Shown: positions 26,234-35,086 of the stretch, piece by piece
Position numbering within the stretch: the first letter of the stretch is position 1
How the letters are laid out: every line of letters starts with the position of its first letter
Source of the DNA: Enhydrobacter sp.
Lineage (GTDB): Bacteria; Pseudomonadota; Alphaproteobacteria; Reyranellales; Reyranellaceae
Length of the DNA stretch: 53,117 bases
NCBI GenBank assembly: GCA_026126105.1
Contig: JAHCJV010000035.1
Span: forward strand, 1 to 53,117
Direction: 5' to 3'
Program-made: the position numbers and the translations under genes
The notes under the pieces: model-generated
Told to the model about the DNA's origin: nothing
Seen by the model: the letters and a program-made list of their open reading frames with translations, nothing else
Databases searched by the model: none

Positions 26234-26995
26234 CTACAGCGACAGCGGCAGCTCCAGGTGCTCGGCATACATCCTGTCGCGGTGGCGCAGCAGGATCGGG
26301 TCGAGCGCCGAGTCGGTTGCAGGATCAGTCGTCTCGAAGGCCGCGCGGCTGGCCGCATCCATCGCACAATGCTCGGGCGGCAAAGGCCGGAACAGGGCCA
26401 TGAATGTGGCGCTGTAGATATCGACAGCCGTGAGCGTGTCCCCGAAGTAATAGCGGCCGCTGCTGGCCTGCAGACGCGTCGCGAGCATTCGGAGCAAGGC
26501 GGCAACCCGCGCGGCTGAAGCGGCGCCGATCTCCGGTGTGTAGCCGTACTTGCGGCCAAGGTACTGCGCGACGCGCTCGGCAAATCCGCCGTTCTTCTGC
26601 AGGCCGGCATGGACGAGCTGAAGGCGTCGCGCCCAGCCCAGGCCGCCTTCGCCGCAGATCTCGTGCGCCAGGCCGAACATCGTGGCGCGCTCGGCGGCGT
26701 CGGCCGGAACGAGCGACGGCGTCGGCGCCAGCCGTTCCGCCAGCAGCAGGATCTCGGCCCAGCCTGCCCGCGGCGGCTCGTTGTCGTAGATCGCGACCGG
26801 CCCGCTGCGCTGGCCGGCCCACTGCTTCAGCGGCTCGCTGTCGTAGACCAGCCGCACCGCCGCCCAGTCGATCGACTTGACGCGCAGGATGCCCTTGGCG
26901 GCCTCGCCCCACGGGCTCGGCACGTTGCCGACCACCACCATGCGCAGGCCCTTGCGGGGAATCGCTTCTTCGACGCTGACATACTGAAGGGGCAT
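26234..26995 (-). CDS. Glutathione S-transferase family protein
   Basis: 253 aa. An N-terminal thioredoxin-like half (LRMVVVGNVPSPWGEAAKGIL, AIYDNEPPRAGWAEILLLAERL) is followed by an all-helical C-terminal half with the typical LTAVDIYSATFMALFRPL. The catalytic residue cannot be fixed; SPWGEA takes the place of the usual active-site Ser/Cys loop. The function may be glutathione conjugation, reduction or a binding role. It lies upstream of the UbiD-like gene cluster but 40 bp from the UbiD gene on the same strand, so it may be transcribed with it. Confidence 0.75.
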   Translation of the reverse strand: MPLQYVSVEEAIPRKGLRMVVVGNVPSPWGEAAKGILRVKSIDWAAVRLVYDSEPLKQWAGQRSGPVAIYDNEPPRAGWAEILLLAERLAPTPSLVPADAAERATMFGLAHEICGEGGLGWARRLQLVHAGLQKNGGFAERVAQYLGRKYGYTPEIGAASAARVAALLRMLATRLQASSGRYYFGDTLTAVDIYSATFMALFRPLPPEHCAMDAASRAAFETTDPATDSALDPILLRHRDRMYAEHLELPLSL

Positions 26996-27035
26996 TGGGT
27001 CACTTCACTTCTGGTGGTTGCATCGTCTCTAGATG

Positions 27036-28400
27036 CTAAGATCGTGCGGGCGGGTCGATTTCAGGAAGATCGAACTCACGCCAGCCTGGCACCTCTGAGA
27101 CTTCCGGGAACGCGACGCCGTACGGCATCGTCGCGTCGATCCCGACGGCCGACGAGTAGCCGCCGTTCGTGTAGGGGTCGAGCGGCGCGGCCGCGGTCCG
27201 GTCGACGACGAAGACATCCTCGCTCGGCTTCACGCGGAACGACTGGGCCCACTCGACCTCCGCGGAACTGCGAATGTCGATATCCGGATCGACGACGATG
27301 ATCCACTTGGGGTGCAGGTTGGACGCCATCGTAGCCAAAATCGCCTGCCTCGCTTCTCCCTCGTAGCGGGGCTTCATCGCAATAACGACATACACCTGAA
27401 CACCGCCCGAGCTGTTGATGGCAATGTCGCTGATGGTCGGGAACTGGGCCTGGAGCTGGCGCAAGATCGAGGTCTCGAACGGGATCTGCTTCAGCACGTG
27501 GTTTTCGGTGATCGGCTTTCCCGTGAGCAGACCCTGGAAGATCGCTCCCGTGCGATGGGTAATGGCCGTGATCCTGGCGACCGGCTTGAGCGAGGGCGGC
27601 GTATAGAAGCCGGTGTATTCGCCCAGCGGGCCTTCCATCTTCTCTGTCGCGGTGTCGACCGTGAACTCGATAACGATCTCGGCGTTGGCGGGCACCTTCA
27701 GGCCGTTGCTGACGGCCGTGACCAGTTCGACCGGCGCGCCGCGCAGGCCGCCGGCGACGAACCAGTCGTTGGTCGAATCGCTCGACTGGACCTGGCATGA
27801 GAACATGGTCATCGGATCGACGCCGATCACGACCGCCCCATGCAGTTCCTTCCCCATCTGGATCGCGTGAGCGATGTTCTTGCCGAAGCGATGGTTCGGC
27901 GCCGAGAACACGCCCAACTCCTTCGGCCCGTGAACCTGGAACCGATAGTTGCCGATGTCGGGAATGCCGGTCTCCGGGTTCTCCGAAACCACGATTCCCG
28001 CGGTGATATAGGGCCCGCCATCCTTCGCGCTGTAGATCGGGACCGGAAGCTTCGTGACGTCCACCGCATCGCCCGTCAGCACGACCTCCTGGCAGGGCGC
28101 CGTTCCCGCGAAATCGGTAGGTCCGATCTGGTTGTTGATGCCTTTCAGCACCTTGTCATGAATGGTCTGGTCAGTCGCCTCGAAGGCGATCAGCGCGCGC
28201 TTGCGGTTGCCGTAGAGGCCGGCGACCAACGGGAAGCTCGTGCCCGTCTGCTTGAACATCAATGCCGGTCCTTGGGCCGCGCTAGCCTTCGCGAGAGCTT
28301 TGGCGATATCGTATTTGACGGCGACCGGACGCGCGATCTCCACGAGCTCTCCCGCACCCTTCAGGGTGGTGAGGAAGGCGCGCAAATCCTGATAGGGCAT
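27036..28400 (-). CDS. UbiD family decarboxylase (first copy)
   Basis: 454 aa member of the prenylated-FMN-dependent UbiD decarboxylase family, which (de)carboxylates aromatic, heteroaromatic or alpha,beta-unsaturated acids. NYRFQVHG gives Arg153, and EGPLGEYTG gives Glu256 and Glu261, corresponding to the Arg-Glu-Glu catalytic set of Fdc1/UbiD. The length is nearer the 450-aa catabolic type than E. coli UbiD. The substrate is unknown. Its cofactor could come from the UbiX gene 1.5 kb away. It is divergent from the FUSC-type gene. Confidence 0.9.
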   Translation of the reverse strand: MPYQDLRAFLTTLKGAGELVEIARPVAVKYDIAKALAKASAAQGPALMFKQTGTSFPLVAGLYGNRKRALIAFEATDQTIHDKVLKGINNQIGPTDFAGTAPCQEVVLTGDAVDVTKLPVPIYSAKDGGPYITAGIVVSENPETGIPDIGNYRFQVHGPKELGVFSAPNHRFGKNIAHAIQMGKELHGAVVIGVDPMTMFSCQVQSSDSTNDWFVAGGLRGAPVELVTAVSNGLKVPANAEIVIEFTVDTATEKMEGPLGEYTGFYTPPSLKPVARITAITHRTGAIFQGLLTGKPITENHVLKQIPFETSILRQLQAQFPTISDIAINSSGGVQVYVVIAMKPRYEGEARQAILATMASNLHPKWIIVVDPDIDIRSSAEVEWAQSFRVKPSEDVFVVDRTAAAPLDPYTNGGYSSAVGIDATMPYGVAFPEVSEVPGWREFDLPEIDPPARS

Positions 28401-28446
28401 GTCAATCCGTCCTTACTTCTCTCGAGCACAATGAGTGGAGCGCCGC

Positions 28447-29451
28447 GTGACTGCCGACATCAAACGCCACGAAATCGCGGACGCCATACGCGTCGCGCTG
28501 GCCCTGGGGCTGCCGTTGCTGGCGCTCCATGCGATGGGACGCCTCGACCTCGTGGTCTATGTCGCGTTCGGCGGGTTGGCCATGCTGTACGGCCATGGCG
28601 AGCCCTGGAAGCGCCGGGTGCAGTCGCAGGTGGTCGCCGGCGCGGCCCTGGTCGTTACAATGGCCGCTGCCATGGCCTGCTCGGCTGCACGGGTGCCGGT
28701 GCCGGTTCTGGGCGTTCTGCTGGCTGCCACCGTGATCGCCTCGTCCACACTCGGCGCCATCCTGAAGTGGGTGCCACGCGGGGAGATGTTCTTCGTGCTG
28801 GTGCTGCTGATCATCGCCGGCGTTCCCACTGACTGGGATCGCCTGCCACTGGGCATCGCCATAGGCGCCGCCGGTGCGGCTTTCTCGGTGCTGCTCGCCG
28901 CGGTCGATCGCTTCGGTGCCTCGGTCGATGAACCGGACTCTTTCCCGTTGCGCCGCCGTGTCGCGGAGGGAGTCGCCGAACTCGACCAGCGGCGCCATTT
29001 GGTCCTGATCGCGGTTGCCGCGCTCGGTGTGCTCGCGGCGTGGTTGCTTGCGTTGGCCCTTGGCGTCGGTCACCCGTTCTGGGCGCCGGTTACCGTTGCC
29101 GCTCTGATGCCGGCGCTGGCGGCAGCCGACATCTGGCGTCGGACGCTGCACCTGATGCTTGGCACTCTGGGGGGCGTCGGCATCGCGACCTTGCTGTTCT
29201 CTTTCGACCCCGGTCATGTCGCGCTGATTGCCATCATCGTGGTCTGTCAGGCAGCCGCCGAGATCGCGGTGAAGCGCAACTACGGCGTCGCCCTGCTTTT
29301 CTTCTCCCCGCTCGCCATCGGCATGAGCAACCTGAGCCGCGCCCAGCCGTGGCAACCGGTGCTGATCGACCGACTGACCGAGGCGGCATTGGGCGCTGCC
29401 GTCGCTCTCCTGACGATCCTCGTGGGACGGAAGATCCTGAAGGTTTCTTGA
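28447..29451 (+). CDS. FUSC-type aromatic-acid exporter-like membrane protein
   Basis: 334 aa with two blocks of about five to six membrane helices (residues 15-145 and 190-330) joined by a hydrophilic region near 150-185. The second block contains GHPFWAPVTVAALM, like the conserved signature of FUSC/YccS/AaeB-type proteins (HPYWAxLT). AaeB exports aromatic carboxylic acids, which would fit between two UbiD genes, but this is inferred. GTG 28447 has GTGGAG at good spacing; an in-frame GTG at 28435 is less likely. It is the only plus-strand gene in the 27-37.7 kb block. Confidence 0.72.
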   Translation: MTADIKRHEIADAIRVALALGLPLLALHAMGRLDLVVYVAFGGLAMLYGHGEPWKRRVQSQVVAGAALVVTMAAAMACSAARVPVPVLGVLLAATVIASSTLGAILKWVPRGEMFFVLVLLIIAGVPTDWDRLPLGIAIGAAGAAFSVLLAAVDRFGASVDEPDSFPLRRRVAEGVAELDQRRHLVLIAVAALGVLAAWLLALALGVGHPFWAPVTVAALMPALAAADIWRRTLHLMLGTLGGVGIATLLFSFDPGHVALIAIIVVCQAAAEIAVKRNYGVALLFFSPLAIGMSNLSRAQPWQPVLIDRLTEAALGAAVALLTILVGRKILKVS

Positions 29452-29487
29452 GCGACGAGGCAGCACCCTGCGTCCCGGTTCCGGCGG

Positions 29488-29859
29488 CTAGTTCGCGACC
29501 TTGAAGGGAATGTCGCCTGCGATGGCCTCCGCTCCCTGCAGCGTGACGACGGACCAATGCAGCATATAGTCGCCCGCGGGCAGGGTGGGCGCGCGGGCGA
29601 ACAGCACCTCCGGAGCCGATTCGAGCCGTGGATGCAGTGTCTCGATCGCTTTGCCGTCCTGCACGATCACGAGCCGGGACTTGACGTGATCGACCGGCCG
29701 ATCGAAGCGCACGAAGAATTCGCTGCTCCTCGACCCGATGACGGCATGGGCCTTGGGCGTCGAGTCCAGGACGTGCACGGCCTGGGACTGCGCAAGCGCT
29801 GCCGGCACGCAAATGCCGGACGTGACGAGAGTAGCGATTGCTTGGCGGCGCATCATCAT
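29488..29859 (-). CDS. CopC-like periplasmic protein, copper ligands missing
   Basis: 123 aa with a signal peptide (ATLVTSGICVPAALAQ) and a CopC/YobA-type beta domain: VLDSTPKAHAV, FFVRFDRPVDHVKSRL and a final GDYMLHWSVVTLQGAEAIAG. In CopC the last strand carries an Asp-Gly-His that binds Cu(II) and the mature protein starts with His. Here the segment reads LQGAEA and the mature N-terminus is not His, so normal copper binding is unlikely. The ATG overlaps the UbiX stop by 4 bases, so it is translationally coupled to UbiX, which is unusual. Its role is unknown. Confidence 0.75.
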   Translation of the reverse strand: MMMRRQAIATLVTSGICVPAALAQSQAVHVLDSTPKAHAVIGSRSSEFFVRFDRPVDHVKSRLVIVQDGKAIETLHPRLESAPEVLFARAPTLPAGDYMLHWSVVTLQGAEAIAGDIPFKVAN

Positions 29860-30467
29860 TCGGAACTCGTCTGCTCAGTAGCGACGCCGGACGGACCGGT
29901 CCACCGCGGGAAGGTCTTCGTATCGAGGCCGAACAGATCGAGCGCGCGAGCCACCGAATGGCTGACGATATCGTCGACTGTCCGCGGCCGAGCGTAGAAG
30001 GCCGGCACCGGCACGGCAACGATGGCGCCCATCTCCGTCACGGCCAGCATGCTCTTGATGTGGCCGGCGTGCAGCGGCGTCTCGCGGAACATCAGGACGA
30101 CCCTGCGGCGTTCCTTGAGACAGACATCGGCGGCGCGGGAGACCAGACCCGAGGTCACGCCGGTGGCGATTTCGCTCAGGGTGCGCACCGAGCAGGGCGC
30201 CACGATCATGCCCATGGTCTGGAACGATCCGCTCGATATGGCGGCGGCGATGTCGCCGGGTGCATAGACCTTGTCCGCGAGCGCGCGCAAGCCCGCTGCC
30301 GAAACGTCGGTCTCGAGCGCCCTCGTCTGGTCGCCCGCCTTGGAGATCACGAGATGGCTCTCGATCTGCAAGGCGCGCAGCATTTCCAACACGCGGATGC
30401 CGTAGACCGTTCCCGACGCGCCCGTAATGCCGACGACCATCCGCCGCGGGGGCGGGCTCGATGTCAT
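29856..30467 (-). CDS. ubiX: UbiX family flavin prenyltransferase
   Basis: 203 aa. Makes prenylated FMN, the cofactor that UbiD decarboxylases need. Family motifs: GITGASGTVYGIRVLEML at residues 13-30 (FMN phosphate loop), APCSVRTLSEIATG near 89-102, and RETPLHAGHIKSML followed by PVPAFYARP. It lies 9 bp after the second UbiD gene and overlaps the CopC-like gene. The symbol is used for the family; a dedicated catabolic paralogue, rather than the ubiquinone-pathway enzyme, is likely given the context. Confidence 0.93.
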   Translation of the reverse strand: MTSSPPPRRMVVGITGASGTVYGIRVLEMLRALQIESHLVISKAGDQTRALETDVSAAGLRALADKVYAPGDIAAAISSGSFQTMGMIVAPCSVRTLSEIATGVTSGLVSRAADVCLKERRRVVLMFRETPLHAGHIKSMLAVTEMGAIVAVPVPAFYARPRTVDDIVSHSVARALDLFGLDTKTFPRWTGPSGVATEQTSSE

Positions 30468-30476
30468 TTCGCTGCC

Positions 30477-32105
30477 TCAGCCGGCCGTCTTCATATGGCG
30501 CGGATCGGAATGGTTCAGCGCCTGTGGCCTGGCTTCCCACGAGAACGGCTTGTCCGACAGCGTATAGCGGTACCACGGCGGATCGTTGGTGCGGCCGAGC
30601 TTGTGGCGAAGATTGCCGAAGGCGCGATAGAGCACTGGGTAGGGTTGGCCGTGGTAATGCTTCAAGATCTCGTGCCAGGCACGCGGTTCTGCGCCGATGA
30701 ACCCTTCCATGTCCTTCGTCAGCGCTTCTTCGGTCATGATCTTCAGATCAGCCGGTGGATCGCCAAGGTCCGTGACGGTGCTGCGCACGAATTCGTTGGG
30801 GTTCCATTCGGGCCCGAGCGGCACCGTGCAGTCCATGCCGATCTTCGACGAGATGCCGAGCGTCGTGCTCTTGGGGTCGACGGTCATGGTATTGAGACCG
30901 TCGAGCCGGACCGTGTCGAGGTGGGGCATGTACCGATAGGCCATCGCTGCCAGCACTGCCTGGTCATCCCAGATGTCGACGTCGGTGTCGAATACCATGG
31001 CGACCTTGGGCAGACCTTGCTTGGAGCAGGTCAGCATGATGCCCAGCGCCTGCTTGGAATCGCCGCCGCCGAGCGGCTTGATCTTGGCGTAGGCGATGTT
31101 GGACAGGCCGCCCGCCGGGCAGCGCACCTCGCGCACGTCGATGCCACCCTGCTTGAGGCCGTTGAACAGGTCGGCCTCGATCGCCGGCAGCTGCAGCATG
31201 TTGTCGGTGTACCAGGGGTGCAGGCCGCCGATCGTGCAGTGCTGGAAGATCCCCTTTTTGCGATAGGTCATCGCCTTCACCCTCAGGCGATAGTTGTGCT
31301 TGATGCCGCCGCCGTACATGCCGGTGAACTCGCCATACGGGCCCTCGTCGAAGATCAGGCCTTCGAGCGCCATCAGCTCGCACTCGAGCACGATCTCGGC
31401 ATTGGCCGGTACCATCACGTCGATGGTCTCGCATCTGATCATCCTGGCCGGCGCGCCATAGAACGCCCCCAGCACCTCGAAATCGTCGGTGTCGGCGGTG
31501 ACGCCGACCAGGGCGGAGATCTTGTCGATCGTCGGGCCGCCGAGCACGATCGCGACCTCCAGGTTCTGTCCCTTCGCGGCGGCTGCCATGGCGTGGATGC
31601 GCTGCCGGTGCGAGGTGCAGGTCATGTCGACGGACTTCTCGTTCTTGGTCCGGAACATCGAGCGGTAGATGCCCCAGTCGTAGACACCCGTATCCGGGTG
31701 CTTGCTTATGAAGAGGTTGTCGTTGGTGTAGGCGTGACCGTCGCGATCATGGTGCAGGAAGAGGGGGAGTCGCGTCAGGTCGACATCGTCGCCCTTCAGG
31801 ATCACTTCCTTGCACGGCGCCGTGGTCACCGTCTCCCACTTGATGCGACCTTTGGACCGGCTGACCATCTCTAGGCCGGTTCGCGTCTTGTCGCACCCCA
31901 TCGCCCAGGCGAACATTTCCTGGTTCGAATAGGCGTTGGCCAGCACCGAGAACTCGGTGTCCTTGATGTTTTCGACCAGGATTGCCTTCGTCGGATTCGC
32001 TTCCATTAGCTTAGGTATCTGGTCTACGCGCACCTCATCCGTGATGCGCACGAGGAAACCTGCCTTCTCCATGGCGTCGACGAAATCCGGAAGTGACTGC
32101 TGCAT
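30477..32105 (-). CDS. UbiD family decarboxylase (second copy)
   Basis: 542 aa, only distantly similar to the first UbiD copy. The catalytic set is visible as Arg148 (DWGIYRSM), Glu254 and Glu259 (DEGPYGEFTG). The conserved PANAEIVLECE precedes it. ATG 32105 is chosen because the in-frame upstream ATG at 32171 would run into the SRPBCC gene; the ribosome site is weak. With UbiX directly downstream it forms the decarboxylase core of the cluster. Related proteins act on 4-hydroxybenzoate-like, gallate-like or pyrrole/indole carboxylates; none can be chosen here. Confidence 0.9.
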   Translation of the reverse strand: MQQSLPDFVDAMEKAGFLVRITDEVRVDQIPKLMEANPTKAILVENIKDTEFSVLANAYSNQEMFAWAMGCDKTRTGLEMVSRSKGRIKWETVTTAPCKEVILKGDDVDLTRLPLFLHHDRDGHAYTNDNLFISKHPDTGVYDWGIYRSMFRTKNEKSVDMTCTSHRQRIHAMAAAAKGQNLEVAIVLGGPTIDKISALVGVTADTDDFEVLGAFYGAPARMIRCETIDVMVPANAEIVLECELMALEGLIFDEGPYGEFTGMYGGGIKHNYRLRVKAMTYRKKGIFQHCTIGGLHPWYTDNMLQLPAIEADLFNGLKQGGIDVREVRCPAGGLSNIAYAKIKPLGGGDSKQALGIMLTCSKQGLPKVAMVFDTDVDIWDDQAVLAAMAYRYMPHLDTVRLDGLNTMTVDPKSTTLGISSKIGMDCTVPLGPEWNPNEFVRSTVTDLGDPPADLKIMTEEALTKDMEGFIGAEPRAWHEILKHYHGQPYPVLYRAFGNLRHKLGRTNDPPWYRYTLSDKPFSWEARPQALNHSDPRHMKTAG

Positions 32106-32133
32106 GGCTCGATCCCGCTGAATGAGAAGCGCG

Positions 32134-32559
32134 TCAGGAGTGGGCGGGAGCGACTTTGCCCTTTTCAACATATGTCCGCAGGTGATGGAGCATTAGGCCC
32201 CATAGGCTGTTGCACTTGTCGAAGTTGCCTTCCTGGTGGGGCCAGCCGGCGTGGGCGAAGGTTAGATGTATCCGGCCGTGCGGCGTCTTGCCGAGCGAGA
32301 AGCTCGCCGTGGTGCCGGCCGAATCGCCCGGTCCCTCGACGCAGCGCCATTCGATCCTGTCGTCCTGCTGCGTTATTACTTCCCACCTGAAGGTTGGGCC
32401 ATTTGGATATTTCAGCGTCCATTTCGACCCAACGCCGCCGCCGCCCGCGACGTCGGCCATGGTCCAGCCCCTCAATCCCTCGGCTGACGTAAGGGCATTG
32501 CGAACCTCGGCGTGATCCGCCGCGATGTTGACCGCATGACGCAGCGAATGGTGGCTCAC
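32134..32559 (-). CDS. SRPBCC (START-like) domain protein
   Basis: 141 aa. The pattern fits the AHSA1/polyketide-cyclase-like SRPBCC fold: an initial VNIAADHAEVRNALT, a central WTMADVAGG...GSKWTLKYPNG and a C-terminal helix (NSLWGLMLHHLRTYVEKG). The fold binds hydrophobic ligands in a deep pocket and can be a binding protein or an enzyme. GTG 32559 follows AAGGAG at ideal spacing, better than an upstream ATG at 32604. It lies 28 bp before the second UbiD gene and 156 bp after the ABM-domain gene. Confidence 0.75.
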   Translation of the reverse strand: MSHHSLRHAVNIAADHAEVRNALTSAEGLRGWTMADVAGGGGVGSKWTLKYPNGPTFRWEVITQQDDRIEWRCVEGPGDSAGTTASFSLGKTPHGRIHLTFAHAGWPHQEGNFDKCNSLWGLMLHHLRTYVEKGKVAPAHS

Positions 32560-32715
32560 GCAATACTCCTTGCAAATGTCTGTAGCTCCATCGCCAGCGC
32601 GCAAGTGCAGCTCGACGGCTCCGAACCGATGAAGATCAGTAGATTGCAGGCCTAGGTCATTGTCGAGTTCAAAACGCCGTCAGCTCGGCCGCGCGCACTG
32701 CAAGGCGGTGCTCGA

Positions 32716-33684
32716 TCAGATCGGGTGCTGGAGCAGCCACGCATAGGCCGCCATCGACAACGCAAAGAGCACCGCCAGGATCGCGTAACCCGCGATCTGG
32801 CGGAAGAGGGGCGCGGTCGACGGCATCCACCAGTCGAAGATCTTGAAGATCCATGGCGCCGCGTACCAGCCCAGCAGCTGCGTGCTGAAGACGTTGCCGA
32901 TGAACAGCGCCAGCCAGAACGGAGCGCCGGCGAGGCCCTGGATGAAGGGGCCGCCGACCAGATAGTTCCACAGGAAGACGATCGGATAGAGCATCAGCAG
33001 GACGAGCAGATTGCTCTTGAAGATGCCGTGCGGAGTCATCGCCGGGGCGGCGCCGCCAGCGAACCAGAAGTCGAATCCGTGATTGCTGTGACGGACCTTG
33101 AATCTGTCGCCGAAGCGGCCGCCTTCATCGATCAGTGCCTTGCGCTCGGACGAATCGAGCCAGGCCTGCAAGTGTTCCTGGCTGTCGAAGCTCAGCACGA
33201 CCAGCCAGTCATCGTGAACGCCGGGTACGGGTCGCTCGATCTTGTGCCGCACGAATCCGGGAAACTTCGCCTGCGCGGCCTGGATGCGGCGCTGCCACTT
33301 CAGGAACGCGGCCTCCTCCCCGGCAGACACCTGGTAGGTGATCAGCACCGACGCCACGCGTGCCGGCCGCTGCCCGAGCTCGGGAAGCAGATGCACTTCC
33401 TCCTGGCCGACGAGAAGATCACGCACCTCGTCGACCAGTGAGGACCGCTCGGCGCTCTGAAGCCAGCCGCGGGCCGAGTCGGCATCGGCGAAGTGCTGAA
33501 CGATCGTCCAGTCGACATTGACCGGCGGTGCCGGCGGCGTCGCTTCCTGCGAGATGAAGCCCGGCCAGTTCCTTAGGCGCTCCGAGACGCGCGCCTGCCA
33601 AACCGCGAAGGCGTTGCCGGCATCGTCCCGGACGCGGCGCTGGATGACCAGCGCCACGGGGGTCTTGAGGGAGGCGGAGGTCAC
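32716..33684 (-). CDS. Double ABM-domain membrane protein
   Basis: 322 aa with an unusual layout. Two antibiotic-biosynthesis-monooxygenase-like domains (about residues 8-105, FAVWQARVSERLRNWPGFIS; and about 108-205, FLKWQRRIQAAQAKFPGFVR) are followed by three membrane helices (about 222-246, 256-280 and 297-318). ABM domains are ferredoxin-fold dimers that can oxidise polycyclic substrates or degrade haem; here two in tandem could form an internal dimer held at the membrane. The gene starts 4 bp after the guanine deaminase stop, so it is almost certainly co-transcribed. Confidence 0.8.
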   Translation of the reverse strand: MTSASLKTPVALVIQRRVRDDAGNAFAVWQARVSERLRNWPGFISQEATPPAPPVNVDWTIVQHFADADSARGWLQSAERSSLVDEVRDLLVGQEEVHLLPELGQRPARVASVLITYQVSAGEEAAFLKWQRRIQAAQAKFPGFVRHKIERPVPGVHDDWLVVLSFDSQEHLQAWLDSSERKALIDEGGRFGDRFKVRHSNHGFDFWFAGGAAPAMTPHGIFKSNLLVLLMLYPIVFLWNYLVGGPFIQGLAGAPFWLALFIGNVFSTQLLGWYAAPWIFKIFDWWMPSTAPLFRQIAGYAILAVLFALSMAAYAWLLQHPI

Positions 33685-33688
33685 GGGT

Positions 33689-35086
33689 TCAGGCCTTCTT
33701 GTAGAGGCGCCTGCCCATGATCCAGGTCTCGTCGACCGCGCGCTGGTCGGCCACCATCATGATGCCGAACAGCACGTTCGCGGCCTGATCCATCGTCTGC
33801 GGGCCCTTCTCGCCGGTCACCAGCGACTGGTGCCAAGCGGTGCCTGGCGGTCCCGCAGTCCAGTCCAGGGCGACGAAGTCGGCCGCCTTGCCGGGCTCGA
33901 AATTGCCGACCCTGTCGTCGATGTACAGTCCCTCTGCGCAGCCCAGCGTGACCGACCAGAAACCACGATAGGGCGAGACCTTGTTGCGCTCGGCCTCGGC
34001 GAGATCCTGCTTGGCGGGGTCGACGCTGCCGTCGAGCAGCGTGTTGTTGCACATGCCGACCTTGTAGGCTTCGTCCAGCACGGAGATCATGGAGAAGCGA
34101 TTGCCGCCCCCCATGTCCGTGCCCCAGGACAGCTTCACCCGCGCCTTTGGATCGGTGGCGCGCCCGAGCCGGAACAGGCCGCTGCCCAGGAAGAGATTGG
34201 AGCAGGGACAGAATGTGATCCCGCCTCCGTTCTTGGACAGGCGCCGGAACTCGTCGTCCGTCAGCCACACGCCGTGGCCGCCAGAGAACTTGGGTCCGAC
34301 CAGATTGTACTTCTCGTAGACGCCTAGATAGTCGGTGCAGTCGCTATGCTCGGCCAGCACGCCTCGGACCTCGCTGGGATTCTCCGAGACATGGGTGTTC
34401 ACCCAGCAGTCGGGATGCTCGCGCTTGAGTCGCTCGCAGGCCTCCATCAGCGCCGGCGAGGAGCCGAAGGCAAAGCGCGGCGTGATCGCGTAGAGGTTGC
34501 GGCCCTTGCCGTGATAGCGCTCGATCAGGCGCTTGCTCTCGGCATAGAACTGCTCGGGCGTGTTGAGGAATTCCTGCGGCGCGTGCCGGTCGATGCCGGT
34601 CAGCCCCGAAATGATGAGCATATTGCGGCGGGCGGCTTCGTCGAACAGTTCTTCGGTGCATACCGGCGCGCTTGAGGTGAAGGCCTGGCAGGTCGTCGTG
34701 CCGCAGGCCAGCAGGCTGTCGAAGAAGCGCTGGGCGCCGTCCTTGGCGTAGGCCCGGTCGGCGTATTTCAGCTCCTCCGGGAAGACCCACTGCTGCAGCC
34801 ACGGCAGAAGTTGCTGGCCGAAGGCACCGAGCACACGCGTCTGCGGGAAGTGGATGTGCCCGTCGATGAACCCGGGCATCAGGACGCGCTTCTCGATGTG
34901 CGTCACCTGGAGACCGCCGTGGCGCTTGATCACCTCGTCATAGGCGCCGAAGTCGGCGATCTTGCCGTCTTCGATTACAAGAAGCCCGTCGGCGTGGAAG
35001 CGCGCGGCCTCCTGCTCCTTGCCGACGTGCTTCCACGGATCGTCGACGAAGTCGAAGAAGATCCCGCGGATGCCGATGGTGCTCAT
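33689..35086 (-). CDS. guaD: Guanine deaminase-like amidohydrolase
   Basis: 465 aa zinc amidohydrolase. Motifs: PGFIDGHIHFPQT (His77, His79), NTHVSENPSE, SGGHGVWLTDDE, FCPCSNLFLGSG and SWGTDMGGGNRFSM, the last Asp being the general metal ligand. They match guanine deaminase (guanine to xanthine) closely, but neighbouring genes do not include xanthine dehydrogenase or uricase, so a related amino-heterocycle could be the real substrate. The start overlaps the MFS stop by 4 bases, with GGGAGGCTAAGCGATC before the ATG. It is third in the porin-to-CopC gene run. Confidence 0.88.
   Translation of the reverse strand: MSTIGIRGIFFDFVDDPWKHVGKEQEAARFHADGLLVIEDGKIADFGAYDEVIKRHGGLQVTHIEKRVLMPGFIDGHIHFPQTRVLGAFGQQLLPWLQQWVFPEELKYADRAYAKDGAQRFFDSLLACGTTTCQAFTSSAPVCTEELFDEAARRNMLIISGLTGIDRHAPQEFLNTPEQFYAESKRLIERYHGKGRNLYAITPRFAFGSSPALMEACERLKREHPDCWVNTHVSENPSEVRGVLAEHSDCTDYLGVYEKYNLVGPKFSGGHGVWLTDDEFRRLSKNGGGITFCPCSNLFLGSGLFRLGRATDPKARVKLSWGTDMGGGNRFSMISVLDEAYKVGMCNNTLLDGSVDPAKQDLAEAERNKVSPYRGFWSVTLGCAEGLYIDDRVGNFEPGKAADFVALDWTAGPPGTAWHQSLVTGEKGPQTMDQAANVLFGIMMVADQRAVDETWIMGRRLYKKA

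Noticed and set aside
29838..31874. 678-codon open frame on the plus strand, opposite ubiX and the second ubiD
   Set aside because: It is antisense to two genes with clear family motifs, and its protein is an Arg/His/Gly-rich mix typical of antisense frames in GC-rich DNA.
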